Source: Lacrimispora sphenoides JCM 1415 (GTDB lineage Bacteria > Bacillota > Clostridia > Lachnospirales > Lachnospiraceae). Taken from it: DNA of 64,000 bases. Below the pieces are notes generated by a model that did not search any database, had not been told where the DNA came from, and was given only the letters and a program-made list of their open reading frames with translations. Location: assembly GCF_900105615.1 (NCBI RefSeq), contig NZ_LT630003.1:2542001-2606000 (forward strand). The letters run 5' to 3'. Shown here one piece after another: positions 1-8,032 of the stretch; position 1 is the first letter of the stretch, and each line of letters starts with the position of its first letter. Made by a program: the position numbers and the translations under genes.

Positions 1-1175
1 AACATAACAAAATCGAGGCCACGTTTCCCGATATCAAAGGACAGGGAAGAATAATCAACCGGGAAATCCTTGTAATGAAGATCCCCGCGGTAAATACTAT
101 ATTCATGGCTGATTGCGTCAATCCCTTTAATTGACAAAGGCAGGCTTTCATATATGGTCTTATAATTCCCTTTCCCATCGCCATAAAAACTGACATCATA
201 GGGCGCAGTCTCCTTTAAATCGGCTGACAGAATATTTTTCATGCTGTAACCGGTTGAAAAAATACCGATTACAAGAAGCAAGACAATGCTGACCACGGAT
301 ATGGATATAAAGTTTGTGTTGATCTTACTGGTGAGCTGACGGGTTACAAACATGGTCAGGTTTTTATAATAAAGCTTTTTATTAGATTGTACCAGCTTTG
401 TAAGTATTCCCGAAAGAGAAAAGAAAAACAGTAATGAACCAGCCGTTCCTAAAATAATGGACCAAAGGAAGATACGGTTAATATTAATAATTCCATTTTT
501 CAAAACCAATGCATAGGCGGTTCCTAAGAAAACAATAGATACCAGGAAAACCAGCACCGATAATTTGGTACTTCTGATTTTTAAGCTTTCATTTTTCCGG
601 CCGCCATAGATCAAGTCAATCAGTTTATACTTGCTGACTGCAATTGTATTGAAAATGATTACGGTTAAAAAAATAACTGCAAAATAAAGGATACTTTTCA
701 CCGCTGCATCTGGTGAAAATATGAATTTATAGGCGGTCATGTCTGCCTCAAATATTTTAGCAGTGAACACAGACATAAACTGGGATCCGAAAACACCGAT
801 GATCAACCCTGCAATTAAAGCAAGGAGTCCCATGAGAAATGTTTCAAATACAAGAATGGCAGAAATTTTACCTTTGCTCATACCCAGAGTCATGTAAATG
901 CCCATTTCTTTTTTACGTCGCCTGATAAAAAAACTATTTGCATAAACGATCAAAAAACCCAGGATCACTGCAACAAACACTGATATGACTGATAATATCT
1001 TTCTAAGTGCAATCATGGAATCGGTCAGTATTTCCGTCACAACCATGATATCCTGCTGCGCATAGATGGAGTTAAACATATAAAAGATAGAAACGCCAAA
1101 TACAAGAGTGAAAAAATATACCGTGAAATCCTGCATGCTCTTTCCGACATTTTTAAAAACAAGCTTAGTCAGCAC
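1..1175 (-). CDS. Bce-type ABC transporter permease, FtsX-like (3' part outside window)
   Basis: Membrane permease of a peptide-antibiotic sensing and detoxification ABC transporter, partner of the ATPase just upstream. About 391 residues are visible and the frame stays open at the window edge, so the C-terminus is missing. A first membrane helix lies near residues 17-35. A second at about 57-78 is followed by the conserved RRRKKEMGIYMTLGMSK stretch typical of FtsX-like domains, and more hydrophobic segments follow before a soluble extracytoplasmic part. The GTG start at 1173-1175 overlaps the 3' end of the ATPase gene by 11 bases and sits 6-7 bases after a perfect GGAGGTGA, which indicates translational coupling. 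BceB-family members usually have ten helices and a large extracellular domain between helices 7 and 8; that part cannot be checked here. The substrate is unknown. Confidence 0.85.
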   Translation of the reverse strand, partial: MLTKLVFKNVGKSMQDFTVYFFTLVFGVSIFYMFNSIYAQQDIMVVTEILTDSMIALRKILSVISVFVAVILGFLIVYANSFFIRRRKKEMGIYMTLGMSKGKISAILVFETFLMGLLALIAGLIIGVFGSQFMSVFTAKIFEADMTAYKFIFSPDAAVKSILYFAVIFLTVIIFNTIAVSKYKLIDLIYGGRKNESLKIRSTKLSVLVFLVSIVFLGTAYALVLKNGIININRIFLWSIILGTAGSLLFFFSLSGILTKLVQSNKKLYYKNLTMFVTRQLTSKINTNFISISVVSIVLLLVIGIFSTGYSMKNILSADLKETAPYDVSFYGDGKGNYKTIYESLPLSIKGIDAISHEYSIYRGDLHYKDFPVDYSSLSFDIGKRGLDFVM

Positions 1176-1938
1176 TTAAATCACCTCCAAGAAGGGCCAT
1201 AACCTCCATGATCCGGTCAAAAAATTCCTTGCGTGATTCCTTTCCCCGGATAAGCTCATTAAACAGTTTTCCGTCTTTGATGAACAAAATACGTTTGCAA
1301 TAGCTGGCAGTAAATGCATCATGGGTTACCATTAAAATGGCAGCATTTATCTGTTCATTTAAATTTTTAAAGCTTTCCAAAAGCATCTTTGCAGACCTGG
1401 AATCCAGGGCACCGGTAGGTTCATCGGCAAGAATCAGGGTCGGATTTGTAATGATGGCTCTTGCTGCGGCTACACGCTGCTTTTGGCCGCCTGACATCTG
1501 ATACGGATACTTATGCAATACCTCCGTGATGTTTAAAAGGGAGGCAGCCTGGTAGATCCGCTCATCCATTTCTCCTGCTGGAGCTTTCATAATAGCCAGG
1601 GCAAGTGCAATATTTTCATGAGCAGTCAGGGTATCCAGAAGATTAAAGTCCTGAAAAATAAAGCCAAGTTTTTCGCGTCTGAACTTTGATAAGGCTTCTG
1701 CTTTCATCTCAGTGACATCCATTCCATCTATATAAATATGACCTGAGGTCGCATCATCAATGGTGGAAACACAATTAAGAATGGTGGTTTTTCCGCTTCC
1801 CGATGCCCCCATAATACCGATATATTCTCCTTCTGAAACATTAAAACTGATATTGTCAACAGCCTTTGTAACATTCCCTTTATTACCGTAATATTTCTGA
1901 AGGTTCTCAACCTTTAAGATTGTATTCATAATGTCCAT
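1165..1938 (-). CDS. Bce-type ABC transporter ATP-binding protein
   Basis: Cytoplasmic ATPase that powers the FtsX-like permease encoded next to it. At 257 residues it matches the BceA/YxdL/MacB-like class. Visible motifs are Walker A GASGSGKTT (44-52), Q-loop Q96, signature SGGQ (149-152), Walker B LILADEP (168-174) and an H-loop histidine in MVTHD. A GAGGAAAGG site precedes two possible ATG codons, at 1938 and three codons later; I kept the longer form. The gene lies 8 bases after the TraX-like gene and overlaps the permease start, so the three are probably one transcript. By family these transporters confer resistance to cell-wall-active peptides such as bacitracin and also signal to an intramembrane-sensing kinase; both partners occur in this cluster. 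Confidence 0.92.
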   Translation of the reverse strand: MDIMNTILKVENLQKYYGNKGNVTKAVDNISFNVSEGEYIGIMGASGSGKTTILNCVSTIDDATSGHIYIDGMDVTEMKAEALSKFRREKLGFIFQDFNLLDTLTAHENIALALAIMKAPAGEMDERIYQAASLLNITEVLHKYPYQMSGGQKQRVAAARAIITNPTLILADEPTGALDSRSAKMLLESFKNLNEQINAAILMVTHDAFTASYCKRILFIKDGKLFNELIRGKESRKEFFDRIMEVMALLGGDLSAD

Positions 1939-1946
1939 CCTTTCCT

Positions 1947-2759
1947 CTAGTGTATAGAAATAATATAGGCTAAAATCGTCAAAATATAAATATGGGCCGG
2001 ATAAAAGGCATAAAAGAAATATTTCATTCCGCGGCCCTTCTGCTTATTGTAAAGCAGCATAAATGGTAAGGCAAATAGCATATACCACTGAATATTATCC
2101 AAAAACATACTCTTCACACCGATCTCGGGATTATAACCCATAGCAAAGATCAAAAGGCTGAGCAGAAAATAAAATATACCGATTTTCTTTTTATCCTGGT
2201 TGCATAAATATAATCCAACGCCTAAAACAACCAGTACAATACCGCCTTCACAGAATAAAAGTGAGGGAACAAAGAGCATTATCCCTCTTGTTATAAAGAA
2301 TAATCCTGGATCAGACATGGCCAACATTATAATGATACTGCTGAAAACAGGAACAAGCATTAAAAATATATATTGCAGAAACGGACGTTTCTCTTTCCTG
2401 CATATAGAAATCCGCTGAATGCTGAATATGATCAGACATATTACAAATAGCGTGGAAAAAATATTATTAAAGATAATACCCCCATTAGGCAACGGGAAAT
2501 AATGATTAATCAGATCATTGCCAAAGTTCATAAATACAAATCCAAACCATAAACGCATTAAATATTTTACCGGATTTCTTGTGTATCTCATGCCATTGGC
2601 TGTAGCAAAGATGAATAGAGGCGCTGATAATCTGCCCAGTATTGTAAACCACAGCGGAACCTGGAAAACACCTGTAAAAGTATAGTGAATATGATCGAAT
2701 ACCATGAGCACCAAAGCAATTATTTTAATCTGAAAACTATTGAGTCCTTTTTGTAACAT
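1947..2759 (-). CDS. TraX-like membrane acyltransferase-fold protein
   Basis: Integral membrane protein of 270 residues with about eight hydrophobic segments. It starts with the TraX-family pattern: a short N-terminus, then ALVLMVFDHIHYTF, followed by a glycine/arginine segment and FIFATANGMRYTRN. TraX acetylates F-pilin in plasmids, but chromosomal relatives in Firmicutes are often found beside peptide-resistance ABC transporters, where the substrate is not established. Here it is the first gene of the transcript that also encodes the Bce-type ATPase and permease. Its promoter carries the 36-bp box shared with the glycosyltransferase gene. A role in modifying a cell-envelope component is inference from context. 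Confidence 0.8.
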   Translation of the reverse strand: MLQKGLNSFQIKIIALVLMVFDHIHYTFTGVFQVPLWFTILGRLSAPLFIFATANGMRYTRNPVKYLMRLWFGFVFMNFGNDLINHYFPLPNGGIIFNNIFSTLFVICLIIFSIQRISICRKEKRPFLQYIFLMLVPVFSSIIIMLAMSDPGLFFITRGIMLFVPSLLFCEGGIVLVVLGVGLYLCNQDKKKIGIFYFLLSLLIFAMGYNPEIGVKSMFLDNIQWYMLFALPFMLLYNKQKGRGMKYFFYAFYPAHIYILTILAYIISIH

Positions 2760-2793
2760 TTATAATCTCCTTTTCTATTTCTGAATTATGTCT

Positions 2794-2855
2794 ATTATAA
2801 TTCCATCTGCCTCTGTCAGCCATTGATTTTACTTACATGGAACGAACATTTTTGT
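2794..2855 (-). promoter_or_regulatory. Activator-type promoter of the traX-ABC operon with shared 36-bp box
   Basis: On the minus strand a perfect TATAAT (2794-2799) lies about 35 bases upstream of the gene start, with no recognisable -35 hexamer. Exactly 20 bases upstream of it starts a 36-bp box (2820-2855) that matches the box upstream of the glycosyltransferase gene (3631-3666) at most positions. Conserved blocks on the plus strand are CCAT, GATTTTACTTAC, CGAACA and TTTGT. A -10 without a -35 and an upstream box at fixed spacing is the usual layout for activation by a phosphorylated OmpR-type regulator. The regulator at 5387-6049 is the obvious candidate (inference). Confidence 0.7.
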
Positions 2856-2943
2856 CACTTTTTATTATACCAGGAAAACAATGAGCCAAGCGCCGCAAAG
2901 CTGCATTTTGCGAATACAGCACGATAATAGTCGCTTGCGTCTA

Positions 2944-3576
2944 TTATACAGGAATCGCTTTGTAAGCATTGGGATTGTACTTATTTGGACTTTTAATGGT
3001 CCATACAAGTGCCTTGATCTGCGTGTTTGTCAGGTCTAAAGGCTCAACACCGTAATAATGATTCGCCGCCTGCTTCAGCCCATAACATCCTTCCCCATAG
3101 TAAGCGATATTACAATAAAGCTCCAGTATTTCATCCTTTGTAAGATCTTTTTCAAGCTGAAAAGCAACAAATAATTCTGCCACCTTCCGTTCATATTTCT
3201 TTTCAAAAGAAAAGTACATATTTTTTGCAAGCTGCTGGGTGATCGTGCTCCCCCCTTGCACGAAGCTTCCTGCGATCAGATTATTTGCCATAGCCCTTGC
3301 CATGGCAATGGGATCAAAGCCAAAATGATAGTAAAAACGTTTGTCTTCTGACTGTAACACCTGTTCTTTATATCCATCCGGTATCTCATCAAATGAAATA
3401 TAACTGTTTTGCTGTTTAAGCTCCTCTACTTTATCCGGCACGCTTATGGCTTCTGTCGCATTCCTATACATTTCATATCCGGCAGAAACTATAGGAGATA
3501 TTTTTAAACTACCCATAAGGAAGCTGATGACAGCAAGTAGCAATATACTGATACTAATTGTTTTATTTTTCATCAA
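2944..3576 (-). CDS. Monofunctional biosynthetic peptidoglycan transglycosylase (GT51)
   Basis: Polymerises lipid II into glycan strands at the outer face of the membrane. The 210-residue protein has one N-terminal membrane anchor (about residues 7-27) and a single GT51 domain with no transpeptidase domain. Family motifs are clear: catalytic E77 in SEDKRFYYHFGFD, GGSTITQQLAKN (108-119), the RK-E-F motif near 130-136, and ELYCN near 152-156. A strong AAAGGAG site precedes the start. Its promoter carries the same box as the traX-ABC operon, so it is probably induced with them. That fits a cell-wall repair or bypass role during attack by a lipid-II-binding antibiotic; the induction itself is inferred. 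Confidence 0.9.
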   Translation of the reverse strand: MMKNKTISISILLLAVISFLMGSLKISPIVSAGYEMYRNATEAISVPDKVEELKQQNSYISFDEIPDGYKEQVLQSEDKRFYYHFGFDPIAMARAMANNLIAGSFVQGGSTITQQLAKNMYFSFEKKYERKVAELFVAFQLEKDLTKDEILELYCNIAYYGEGCYGLKQAANHYYGVEPLDLTNTQIKALVWTIKSPNKYNPNAYKAIPV

Positions 3577-3604
3577 AATTACTCCTTTCGTGGTTTGCTT
3601 CCTC

Positions 3605-3666
3605 AGTATAACAGGAGAAGAATCATGGAACCATAGATTTTACTTACGATAATCGAACAAATTTGT
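3605..3666 (-). promoter_or_regulatory. Activator-type promoter of the glycosyltransferase gene with shared 36-bp box
   Basis: A TATACT -10 hexamer (3605-3610, minus strand) lies about 30 bases upstream of the glycosyltransferase start and lacks a good -35. The box at 3631-3666 begins exactly 20 bases upstream of it, the same distance as at 2820-2855. Within it, ACAAATTTGT (3657-3666) is a perfect 10-bp palindrome. The box just precedes the terminator at 3672-3712, so the gene is insulated from the VOC gene upstream and has its own promoter. Confidence 0.7.
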
Positions 3667-3671
3667 AAGAT

Positions 3672-3712
3672 AAAAGGCTGTATGCTCCCGCAGAGGGAAC
3701 ATACAGCCTGTT
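3672..3712 (-). terminator. Rho-independent terminator after the VOC gene
   Basis: A 15-bp stem (3675-3689 with 3695-3709, one wobble pair) encloses a five-base loop and is followed on the minus strand by a TTTTATCTTA tail. It ends the VOC transcript before the glycosyltransferase promoter. Confidence 0.85.
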
Positions 3713-3736
3713 TTATTGACACACTACTTTGATTGT

Positions 3737-3790
3737 AATGTATCGTGTGTTATACGCTCTGTCAGCGTTACCATGACACAACGATACATT
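3737..3790. repeat. 54-bp imperfect palindrome downstream of the VOC gene
   Basis: Outer arms AATGTATCGT (3737-3746) and ACGATACATT (3781-3790) are perfect complements. Inside them GTGT pairs with ACAC, and CGCT with AGCG around a CTGTC loop. It is not followed by a T-run and a normal terminator already lies next to it, so this may be a small mobile or repetitive hairpin element. Function unknown. Confidence 0.6.
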
Positions 3791-3794
3791 GAAT

Positions 3795-4277
3795 TTAGCG
3801 CCTCTTTCTTTCGGTTTGATTAATCTGTCTCCAGCTTTGCAGTTCAAGAATATTGCCTTCAGGGTCCCGTGCATAAACAAATACCGCTTCTTTGCCGTTC
3901 GGGTATGCCGCAGTAACCAACTCACCGACGTTACTTCCTCCCGCCCTAATAACTTCTGCCAAAGTTGCTTCCACATCATCCACTTCAAAAGCTATATGTG
4001 CAATTCCCGGTCGGTTAATCTCTGAAGGTATGGTTCCTTCCAGCATGTCATATGAAAATATTTCGAGGGTTGGGTGGTCTTCCACGTATCCGGGCAAAAG
4101 AAGATGCTCTCCTGTAATATGTGCATCCTTCAGTCCTGTTAGTCTGTCCAACCACACCCCTCGGAGATCACGTGTCTCATTGATGCTTTTGCAGTGAAAC
4201 ACCGTTTTATAAAAAGCAATCAGTTTTTTTGCATCTTTAGCAATAATATTTGTGTGTACATAGCGAAACATGGCCAT
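3795..4277 (-). CDS. VOC superfamily protein (glyoxalase / bleomycin-resistance fold)
   Basis: Cytoplasmic protein of 160 residues with the paired beta-alpha-beta-beta-beta modules of the vicinal-oxygen-chelate fold. Likely metal-site positions are H8 near the N-terminus, E72 in LEIFS, H94 in IAHIAFEVDD and the glutamate in DPEGNILELQSW near the C-terminus. The family includes glyoxalase I, dioxygenases and antibiotic-binding proteins, and the substrate cannot be told from sequence. It lies about 100 bases downstream of the kinase gene, on the same strand, and ends before a strong terminator, so it may be the last gene of the two-component transcript. Two ATG codons six bases apart follow an AGAGGGGG site; the first is used here. 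Confidence 0.82.
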   Translation of the reverse strand: MAMFRYVHTNIIAKDAKKLIAFYKTVFHCKSINETRDLRGVWLDRLTGLKDAHITGEHLLLPGYVEDHPTLEIFSYDMLEGTIPSEINRPGIAHIAFEVDDVEATLAEVIRAGGSNVGELVTAAYPNGKEAVFVYARDPEGNILELQSWRQINQTERKRR

Positions 4278-4379
4278 GAATCCCCCTCTTCCGTCTTATA
4301 AATAATAAGTTTCTGCATATCTCTGCTTCAAACGCAATGATACCGTACATATTTCAATTTCACAATTCGCCTGGACCCT

Positions 4380-5390
4380 TTACTGCAGGAATGACTGTCT
4401 GTCTTTTGGAAATGTTATTTTAATTGTTGTACCGTCTCCGGCGGCTGACTGGGCTTCTAATCCAAGATACATTTTATTACAGAGTTCTTTGCATAGGTAT
4501 AGGCCGATCCCCGTAGATTTGGCAAAAGCCCTTCCGTTTTCTCCCGTAAATCCCTTTTCGAACACTCTCCCAAGGTCGCCTTCAGAAATTCCAATTCCGT
4601 TATCCCGGATAAAAAGAATAATATTCTCCTGGTTTTCTGAAGCAGAAAACCATAGTGTCAAAGCATCTTTTTTATATTTGATACTATTTGCAATAATCTG
4701 TCCAATAATGAAATCAAGCCACTTTTCATCGGCATAAACCGTATAATCAAGATTGTCCAGTTTCACCTGTGCGCCGCACCCTATCAGCTGCTTTGAATGT
4801 TTCTTTACAGCAGCCTTCACTAAGCTGTCAAGAGAAAGTCTTCTGATGCTATAGTCAGACGCTACGTTTTTGCTCCGGGCATAATAAAGAGCCTGTTCGA
4901 TATAAGAATCCACCCGCACAGTTTCTTCGGATATTCTCTTTGTTATATCATTGCGGTTATTTTGGCAGATTAGTTCGATGCAGGAAATAGGGATCTTTAT
5001 CTCGTGAATCCATGTTTCAATATATTCCCGGTATTCATCCTGGGATATCTTGTAGGAAGCAATCTCATCGTTCATTGCTTTTGTAACATGCTTAAGAATT
5101 TCACATAGAACTTCCGCTTCTGCAAAATTAGGCTCTTCTAACAGGGAAGCGATATACTGCTTTTGCTCCATTGACTCCAGCGTTTTATTTAATCTTCTAT
5201 AATATCTGCTGCGTATCAGATATTCGTAAGCCAGAGCAGCGAATGAGGTTATGATAATAGTTGTACAAATAAGTATTACGGCATAACGGCTGATATGGTA
5301 GACATCTAACAGGAAGGCCAAAAAAACAATGATAAAGCTTTGCGTCAATAAAAACAGGATCTTATCCTTTAAAAAGCTTGAAAACTTCAT
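4380..5390 (-). CDS. Intramembrane-sensing histidine kinase, BceS-like
   Basis: Sensor kinase of 336 residues. Two N-terminal membrane helices (about 12-30 and 36-56) are separated by only a few residues, so there is no extracellular sensor domain. This is the hallmark of intramembrane-sensing kinases that rely on a Bce-type ABC transporter for input. The phospho-acceptor is H129 in TWIHEIKIP, and N-box (ANSIKYK), G1 (DNGIGIS) and G2 (TGIGLYL) motifs of the ATPase domain follow. The start overlaps the regulator stop codon by four bases (ATGA), which implies translational coupling. Cognate regulator: the OmpR-type protein immediately upstream. Confidence 0.92.
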   Translation of the reverse strand: MKFSSFLKDKILFLLTQSFIIVFLAFLLDVYHISRYAVILICTTIIITSFAALAYEYLIRSRYYRRLNKTLESMEQKQYIASLLEEPNFAEAEVLCEILKHVTKAMNDEIASYKISQDEYREYIETWIHEIKIPISCIELICQNNRNDITKRISEETVRVDSYIEQALYYARSKNVASDYSIRRLSLDSLVKAAVKKHSKQLIGCGAQVKLDNLDYTVYADEKWLDFIIGQIIANSIKYKKDALTLWFSASENQENIILFIRDNGIGISEGDLGRVFEKGFTGENGRAFAKSTGIGLYLCKELCNKMYLGLEAQSAAGDGTTIKITFPKDRQSFLQ

Positions 5391-6049
5391 ATCATATACC
5401 CCTGGCCACGTTTTGTTTTTATAAAATCTGCAGCACCGATTTCTTCTAACTTTTTACGCAGACGGTTGACATTAACAGTCAGTGTATTATCATCGACGAA
5501 TTCATCCGACTGCCAAAGCTCATCCATTAAATCATCCCGTGAAATAATGCTATTTGCATTTTGCATTAAAACAGAGAGAATACGCAATTCATTTTTCGTG
5601 AGCTCAACCTCTTTGTTTTCATAATATACTGTGCTTTTTGCCATTGACAAGGTTAAGCCCTTATATTCTACTTCTGATGAATAATTCTTCTGATTGGTGC
5701 GTTTAAGTATGGCTCCGATCCTGGCAAGCAAGATCTGAATGTTGTAGGGTTTTGTTATAAAATCATCTGCGCCCAGGTTCATGCTCATCAGTTCATCCAT
5801 GTCATTGTTACGGCTTGTCACAACCATAATTGGTACATCCGATCGTTTACGGATCTCCCGGCATACGTGATATCCATCATAATAAGGCAGATTGATATCA
5901 AGCAAAATCAAATCTGCGTCTGAGTCCGTTGCTTCCGATATGATATTTTTAAAGTTATCACTTGTTTCACAAGAATAATTATAGCTTTCCAGCAGCGAAA
6001 TCAATTCTGTTCTCAGAACGATATCGTCTTCTATAATAAACAGCTTCAA
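5387..6049 (-). CDS. OmpR/PhoB-type response regulator, BceR-like
   Basis: DNA-binding response regulator with a receiver domain (acidic pair in IIEDD, phospho-acceptor D51 in LILLDINLP, conserved lysine in TKPYN) and a C-terminal winged-helix domain ending in KTKRGQGYMI. I place the start at a TTG (6047-6049) because a perfect GGAGGTGA lies six bases before it. A TTG six codons further upstream is also open but would put the ribosome site inside the gene. It is the first gene of the kinase pair and probably controls the two promoters that share the 36-bp box (inference from context). Confidence 0.92.
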   Translation of the reverse strand: MKLFIIEDDIVLRTELISLLESYNYSCETSDNFKNIISEATDSDADLILLDINLPYYDGYHVCREIRKRSDVPIMVVTSRNNDMDELMSMNLGADDFITKPYNIQILLARIGAILKRTNQKNYSSEVEYKGLTLSMAKSTVYYENKEVELTKNELRILSVLMQNANSIISRDDLMDELWQSDEFVDDNTLTVNVNRLRKKLEEIGAADFIKTKRGQGYMI

Positions 6050-6102
6050 ATTGAAATCACCTCCCAAATACCTGTTAAAGGGACTGATATTATACCCATC
6101 GC

Positions 6103-6603
6103 TTATAATAGTTTGGCCATATAATATTCGTCCACATACGTTCCATCCACAACCATGGAATTTTTCTTTGTTCCTTCAACGACAAATCCATTTTTTTCGT
6201 AGAGGTGTCTCGCAGCATCATTAATACACATTACCGTTAGTTCAAGCCTGGTAACCCCTTTCTCATTCGCCCACTTGTCCAGCTGCTTAAAAAATGAGGT
6301 TCCGATCCCCTGCCGCTGATAGGATGCACGAATTCCCACTACGATATATGCAGAATGTTTTACTCTTCTTAAAATGCCTTTTTGCGCAGATATATATCCA
6401 ACAATTTCATGATCTGCTTCGGCAGCTAAAAACAGATTATTGCCTGTGGCAGCTTCCTGTATGGTGGATTTTATTCTATCCATATTTTTCGCCCGTTCAT
6501 TTGGCTCGTACATCATATATTTTGTCTCAGCATCAAGTGCGGACATCATATGCCAAAGTGATTCAGCGTCGTTTTCCTTAATCGGTCTAATGATGACACT
6601 CAT
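6103..6603 (-). CDS. GNAT family N-acetyltransferase
   Basis: A 166-residue acetyl-CoA-dependent N-acetyltransferase. The acetyl-CoA loop is RQGIGT in the middle of the protein, preceded by the beta-4 strand HSAYIVVGIRASY and followed by LELTVMCINDAARHLYEKNGF, typical of the RimJ/YkkB-like class. The substrate is unknown; such proteins acetylate amino sugars, polyamines, peptides or antibiotics. It lies upstream of the two-component genes on the same strand, with a gap of about 50 bases, so cotranscription is possible. No ribosome-site peculiarity was seen. Confidence 0.85.
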   Translation of the reverse strand: MSVIIRPIKENDAESLWHMMSALDAETKYMMYEPNERAKNMDRIKSTIQEAATGNNLFLAAEADHEIVGYISAQKGILRRVKHSAYIVVGIRASYQRQGIGTSFFKQLDKWANEKGVTRLELTVMCINDAARHLYEKNGFVVEGTKKNSMVVDGTYVDEYYMAKLL

Positions 6604-6647
6604 AAAACCATGTACCTCCTGTTTGTGAACTGTGCACGGCTTTCCTT

Positions 6648-6956
6648 TTATCGGTTAAAGCTTGAAAAGAAATCAGTAAATAACTGATCCTGTTCCGGCT
6701 TATGGGTGACATATCCGATAGCAATTTTATTGTTTGTCAGTTCTATCAATTTTTGCGCGCCTTCTTCACCAAATGCACCGCATAATTCAACTGCCCCAAC
6801 ACCTTCACGTTCTAAGAAAACAAGTTTATCACAGGCTTCTTTAAAATTTCTGACGGTAAATACATAGCTGATTTGTTTCTCTGTCTCAAAACAGGCCTGA
6901 TGAATCTCTGGGTTATAGTGACCTCCCATCAGTAAAAACGCAAATTTTTTCTTCAT
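6648..6956 (-). CDS. DUF6506-like small protein
   Basis: A 102-residue soluble protein starting MKKKFAFLLMGGHYNPEIH and containing a GVGAVELCGAFGEEGAQKL stretch. I recognise the overall pattern as the DUF6506 type of small Clostridial and Bacillus proteins, whose function is unknown. It has alternating beta/alpha character and one cysteine in the GAVELCG turn, which could be a binding site. It follows an AAGGAGATAATA ribosome site and precedes the GNAT gene by about 45 bases, so the two could share a transcript. Confidence 0.65.
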   Translation of the reverse strand: MKKKFAFLLMGGHYNPEIHQACFETEKQISYVFTVRNFKEACDKLVFLEREGVGAVELCGAFGEEGAQKLIELTNNKIAIGYVTHKPEQDQLFTDFFSSFNR

Positions 6957-7001
6957 ATTATTATCTCCTTTCCCAATGCCGGCGAATCAGCAGCAAGTGA
7001 C

Positions 7002-7047
7002 AATAAAGCCTGAAAGATATCATACAGATATCTCCCAGGCCTTTATT
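7002..7047 (-). terminator. Hairpin terminator downstream of the methyltransferase gene
   Basis: Outer arms at 7002-7012 and 7036-7047 pair (one bulge) and an inner AGATATC / GATATCT pair closes a short loop. The minus-strand tail is TTTATTGTC. It separates the methyltransferase gene from the DUF6506-like gene. Confidence 0.6.
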
Positions 7048-7234
7048 ATTCCGCACCTCAATTATAAAACTATGAGTTCTCTCTTGGTCACAGACCGGTT
7101 AAAACTGCGGAACCCTAGAAAACCTAATCTCTTACTTTATATAACAATATTCTTTTCAACTGGTTATTATTATATATTTTATGAGATCATTCGTCAATAA
7201 TCTTTGCATAGCGTTATGCAAACACGTTAATTTG

Positions 7235-7993
7235 TTATTTCGCTGCTATAGCTTCAAAAGTGATGACATCTTCTGATGTCGTTGGATACCTTCCCAAATT
7301 ATAGTCTGAAGAAATCACGATATCTTTAAATCCAATACGTTCAAGTATGGACCGAAACTCTTCCACGCCATACCACCGTAACGGAAAACGCTCTAATTCC
7401 GTTTGTACAAGCGTGCCATCACGCCACTTTTCATACCGTCCATGGGAAATCGTATATTGATTGATATAATCAACTTCTACAATTTTATTCTCTAATGTAA
7501 TAATATCCCCATTCGGACAGTCCCAGGTCCTTGTGGATACAATTCCTTTTGAAATATCACTTTGCAATAATATATCTACGATTAACCGGCCGCCTTCGGA
7601 TAGATGCTCATGGAAGTTTTGTAATGCTTTTATGGAATCAGCTCTTTTGTATAATAAAAGAATGGTTCCCGTCGGTACTATAATAGCTTCATATTTTGTA
7701 TCCAGTGAAAAAGACTCCATCTTTGCCTCAAAAAGATTAGGATTTAAGCCCCTCCTTCTGCAATTATCATGACAGATTCGCAGCATATCCTTAGAACTGT
7801 CAAATCCCTCAACTTGGAAACCTTTTTCTAAAAGCGGAATCAAAGCGCGGCCGGTTCCTGTTGCCGGTTCAAGAATCGGGCCTTTACACGACTTTAACCG
7901 TTCCGAATAAAATTCTATATCTCCAAAAGAATGGCCCACAGGCTTATCCAAATCATACACTTCGGAAGACAATCTACCATAATAGTTCAACAT
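7235..7993 (-). CDS. Class I SAM-dependent methyltransferase
   Basis: A 252-residue soluble Rossmann-fold methyltransferase. Motif I is EPATGTGRALIPLL, followed by the acidic strand end in VEGFDSSKDML and motif II-like YEAIIVPTGTI. The N-terminal LNYYGRLSSEVYDLDKPVGHSFGD is a lid region common in Firmicutes small-molecule methyltransferases. The acceptor is unknown. It lies about 40 bases downstream of the AraC-GyrI gene on the same strand, so cotranscription is likely and it may act on, or protect against, the regulator's small-molecule ligand (inference). Confidence 0.85.
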   Translation of the reverse strand: MLNYYGRLSSEVYDLDKPVGHSFGDIEFYSERLKSCKGPILEPATGTGRALIPLLEKGFQVEGFDSSKDMLRICHDNCRRRGLNPNLFEAKMESFSLDTKYEAIIVPTGTILLLYKRADSIKALQNFHEHLSEGGRLIVDILLQSDISKGIVSTRTWDCPNGDIITLENKIVEVDYINQYTISHGRYEKWRDGTLVQTELERFPLRWYGVEEFRSILERIGFKDIVISSDYNLGRYPTTSEDVITFEAIAAK

Positions 7994-8032
7994 CCTTTAT
8001 CACCTTCCTTCCTGATCATACTCATTCTGTCA

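Noticed and set aside
3713..3988. 91-codon minus-strand frame overlapping the VOC gene end.
   Set aside because: It runs through the 54-bp palindrome and overlaps the VOC gene in another frame; no ribosome site.
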